From contig AP026542.1 in assembly GCA_026075535.2 (NCBI GenBank), positions 5,828,001 to 5,892,000 of the forward strand: a DNA stretch of 64,000 nt. The letters run 5' to 3'. This DNA is from Tricholoma matsutake (Eukaryota; Basidiomycota; Agaricomycetes; Agaricales; Tricholomataceae). Made by a program: the position numbers and the translations under genes. Below, in pieces: positions 63,592-64,000 of the stretch. Positions within the stretch are counted from its first letter, which is position 1. The number at the start of each line of letters is the position of its first letter. The notes under the pieces are model-generated. The model had not been told where the DNA came from, searched no databases, and worked only from the letters and a program-made list of their open reading frames with translations.

Positions 63592-63802
63592 TGTTGGAAG
63601 GGAGTGTGGTCTCCCAACACTCAAGAATACCAAGTGTGAGGAATGTGGTATCGATTAAAGAGTAGCTACCATTCTATTACAAACATTGCAAATCTAAGAG
63701 TCAACTAGTCATGTGATCATGTATAGGTGTGATCGTGTATAGTTGTGATCATGTATAGGCATGTGATGTGCACGTTGCGTTGTAAGAGACACTTCTCTTA
63801 CA
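63592..63802 (-). repeat. 3' LTR of a third chromovirus (211 bp)
   Basis: On the + strand it begins TGTTGGAAGG and ends TTCTCTTACA. To its right the minus strand has a purine tract (AAATGGGAGAGAG), and beyond that the end of a pol frame, so this is the 3' LTR of an element lying to the right. It contains a short internal repeat (GTGATCATGTATAGG type, about 63712-63765). Confidence 0.75.
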
Positions 63803-63832
63803 CTCTCTCCCATTTCAAAAAATTCCATCTCA

Positions 63833-64000
63833 TCATGTCTTAGCCTCCCAAGCCTCAAGTGCTTCTGTCTCCAACATCTCGGACCTCAGCAGCCATGAAT
63901 CTGCCTCGGGTCCATATCCTTTCCAACGGATCAGGTACTGCTTCCCTTGTCCCCTTGGCCATTTGTCCAAAATCCCTTCGATGAAGTACTCCATTGTTCC
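63833..64000 (-). CDS. C-terminal chromodomain of a gypsy pol (partial)
   Basis: Minus-strand frame entering at the window edge: FIEGILDKWPRGQGKQYLIR, WKGYGPEADSWL, EMLETEALEAWEAK, then TGA. This is a chromodomain at the end of an integrase, as in chromoviruses, where it directs insertion to marked chromatin. The frame is intact for all of the 56 visible codons, including the aromatic Tyr and Trp positions. The rest of pol lies outside the window, so whether the element is whole cannot be judged. Confidence 0.8.
   Translation of the reverse strand, partial: GTMEYFIEGILDKWPRGQGKQYLIRWKGYGPEADSWLLRSEMLETEALEAWEAKT

Overview
The window reads as nuclear DNA from a filamentous basidiomycete, most likely an Agaricomycete. 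Protein-coding genes sit close together on both strands and are split by many short introns (mostly 47-65 bp, GT-AG). The protein set is fungal and the right end holds Ty3/gypsy chromoviruses of the kind common in mushrooms. Most gene models below were joined by hand from exon pieces that keep reading frame across splice sites; ten of them sum to a whole number of codons. No tRNA, rRNA or CRISPR array was recognised.

Layout, left to right. 1-12.3 kb: Wee1-type kinase (5' end outside), homeodomain protein, aldo/keto reductase (-), RING/TRAF-type zinc-finger protein, ubiquitin-like/BAG co-chaperone (-), Pbs2-type MAPKK. 13.4-25.6 kb: HNH-like protein (-) with an in-frame TGA, cytosolic isoleucyl-tRNA synthetase, Snu23/ZMAT2 splicing factor (-), Erd1-like EXS membrane protein, NAD-dependent formate dehydrogenase, mitochondrial ribosomal protein uS9m (-). 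25.8-38.5 kb: CASP/Coy1 golgin, TFIIH subunit Tfb1/p62 (-), PHOSPHO-type HAD phosphatase, Yak1/DYRK kinase (-), GRF zinc-finger protein. 40.7-54.6 kb: a protein of unknown function (-), a CSL (CBF1/Su(H)/Lag-1) transcription factor, a small one-pass membrane protein, Esa1-type MYST acetyltransferase (-), Dbp7-type DEAD-box helicase, DUF676 serine-hydrolase-like protein.

54.6-64 kb is repeat territory. A 483-bp MITE with about 47-bp inverted repeats is followed by a solo-like LTR, an 18-bp minisatellite, a decayed Ty3/gypsy element (two 436-bp LTRs, minus orientation) inserted beside the gag remnant of a second element, and the 3' end of a third chromovirus that runs out of the window.

Functionally the genes are a mixed housekeeping and signalling set, not a cluster. 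They cover cell-cycle control (Wee1), osmotic stress (Pbs2), nutrient and stress kinase signalling (Yak1), transcription and chromatin (CSL, homeodomain, Tfb1, Esa1), ribosome biogenesis and translation (Dbp7, IleRS, uS9m), splicing (Snu23) and Golgi traffic (CASP, Erd1-like). I found no clear new multi-gene system. The most interesting signals are in-frame stops in two otherwise open genes, a frame-inconsistent splice junction in formate dehydrogenase, very short divergent promoters, the MITE, and a C-to-T decay signature in the retroelement.
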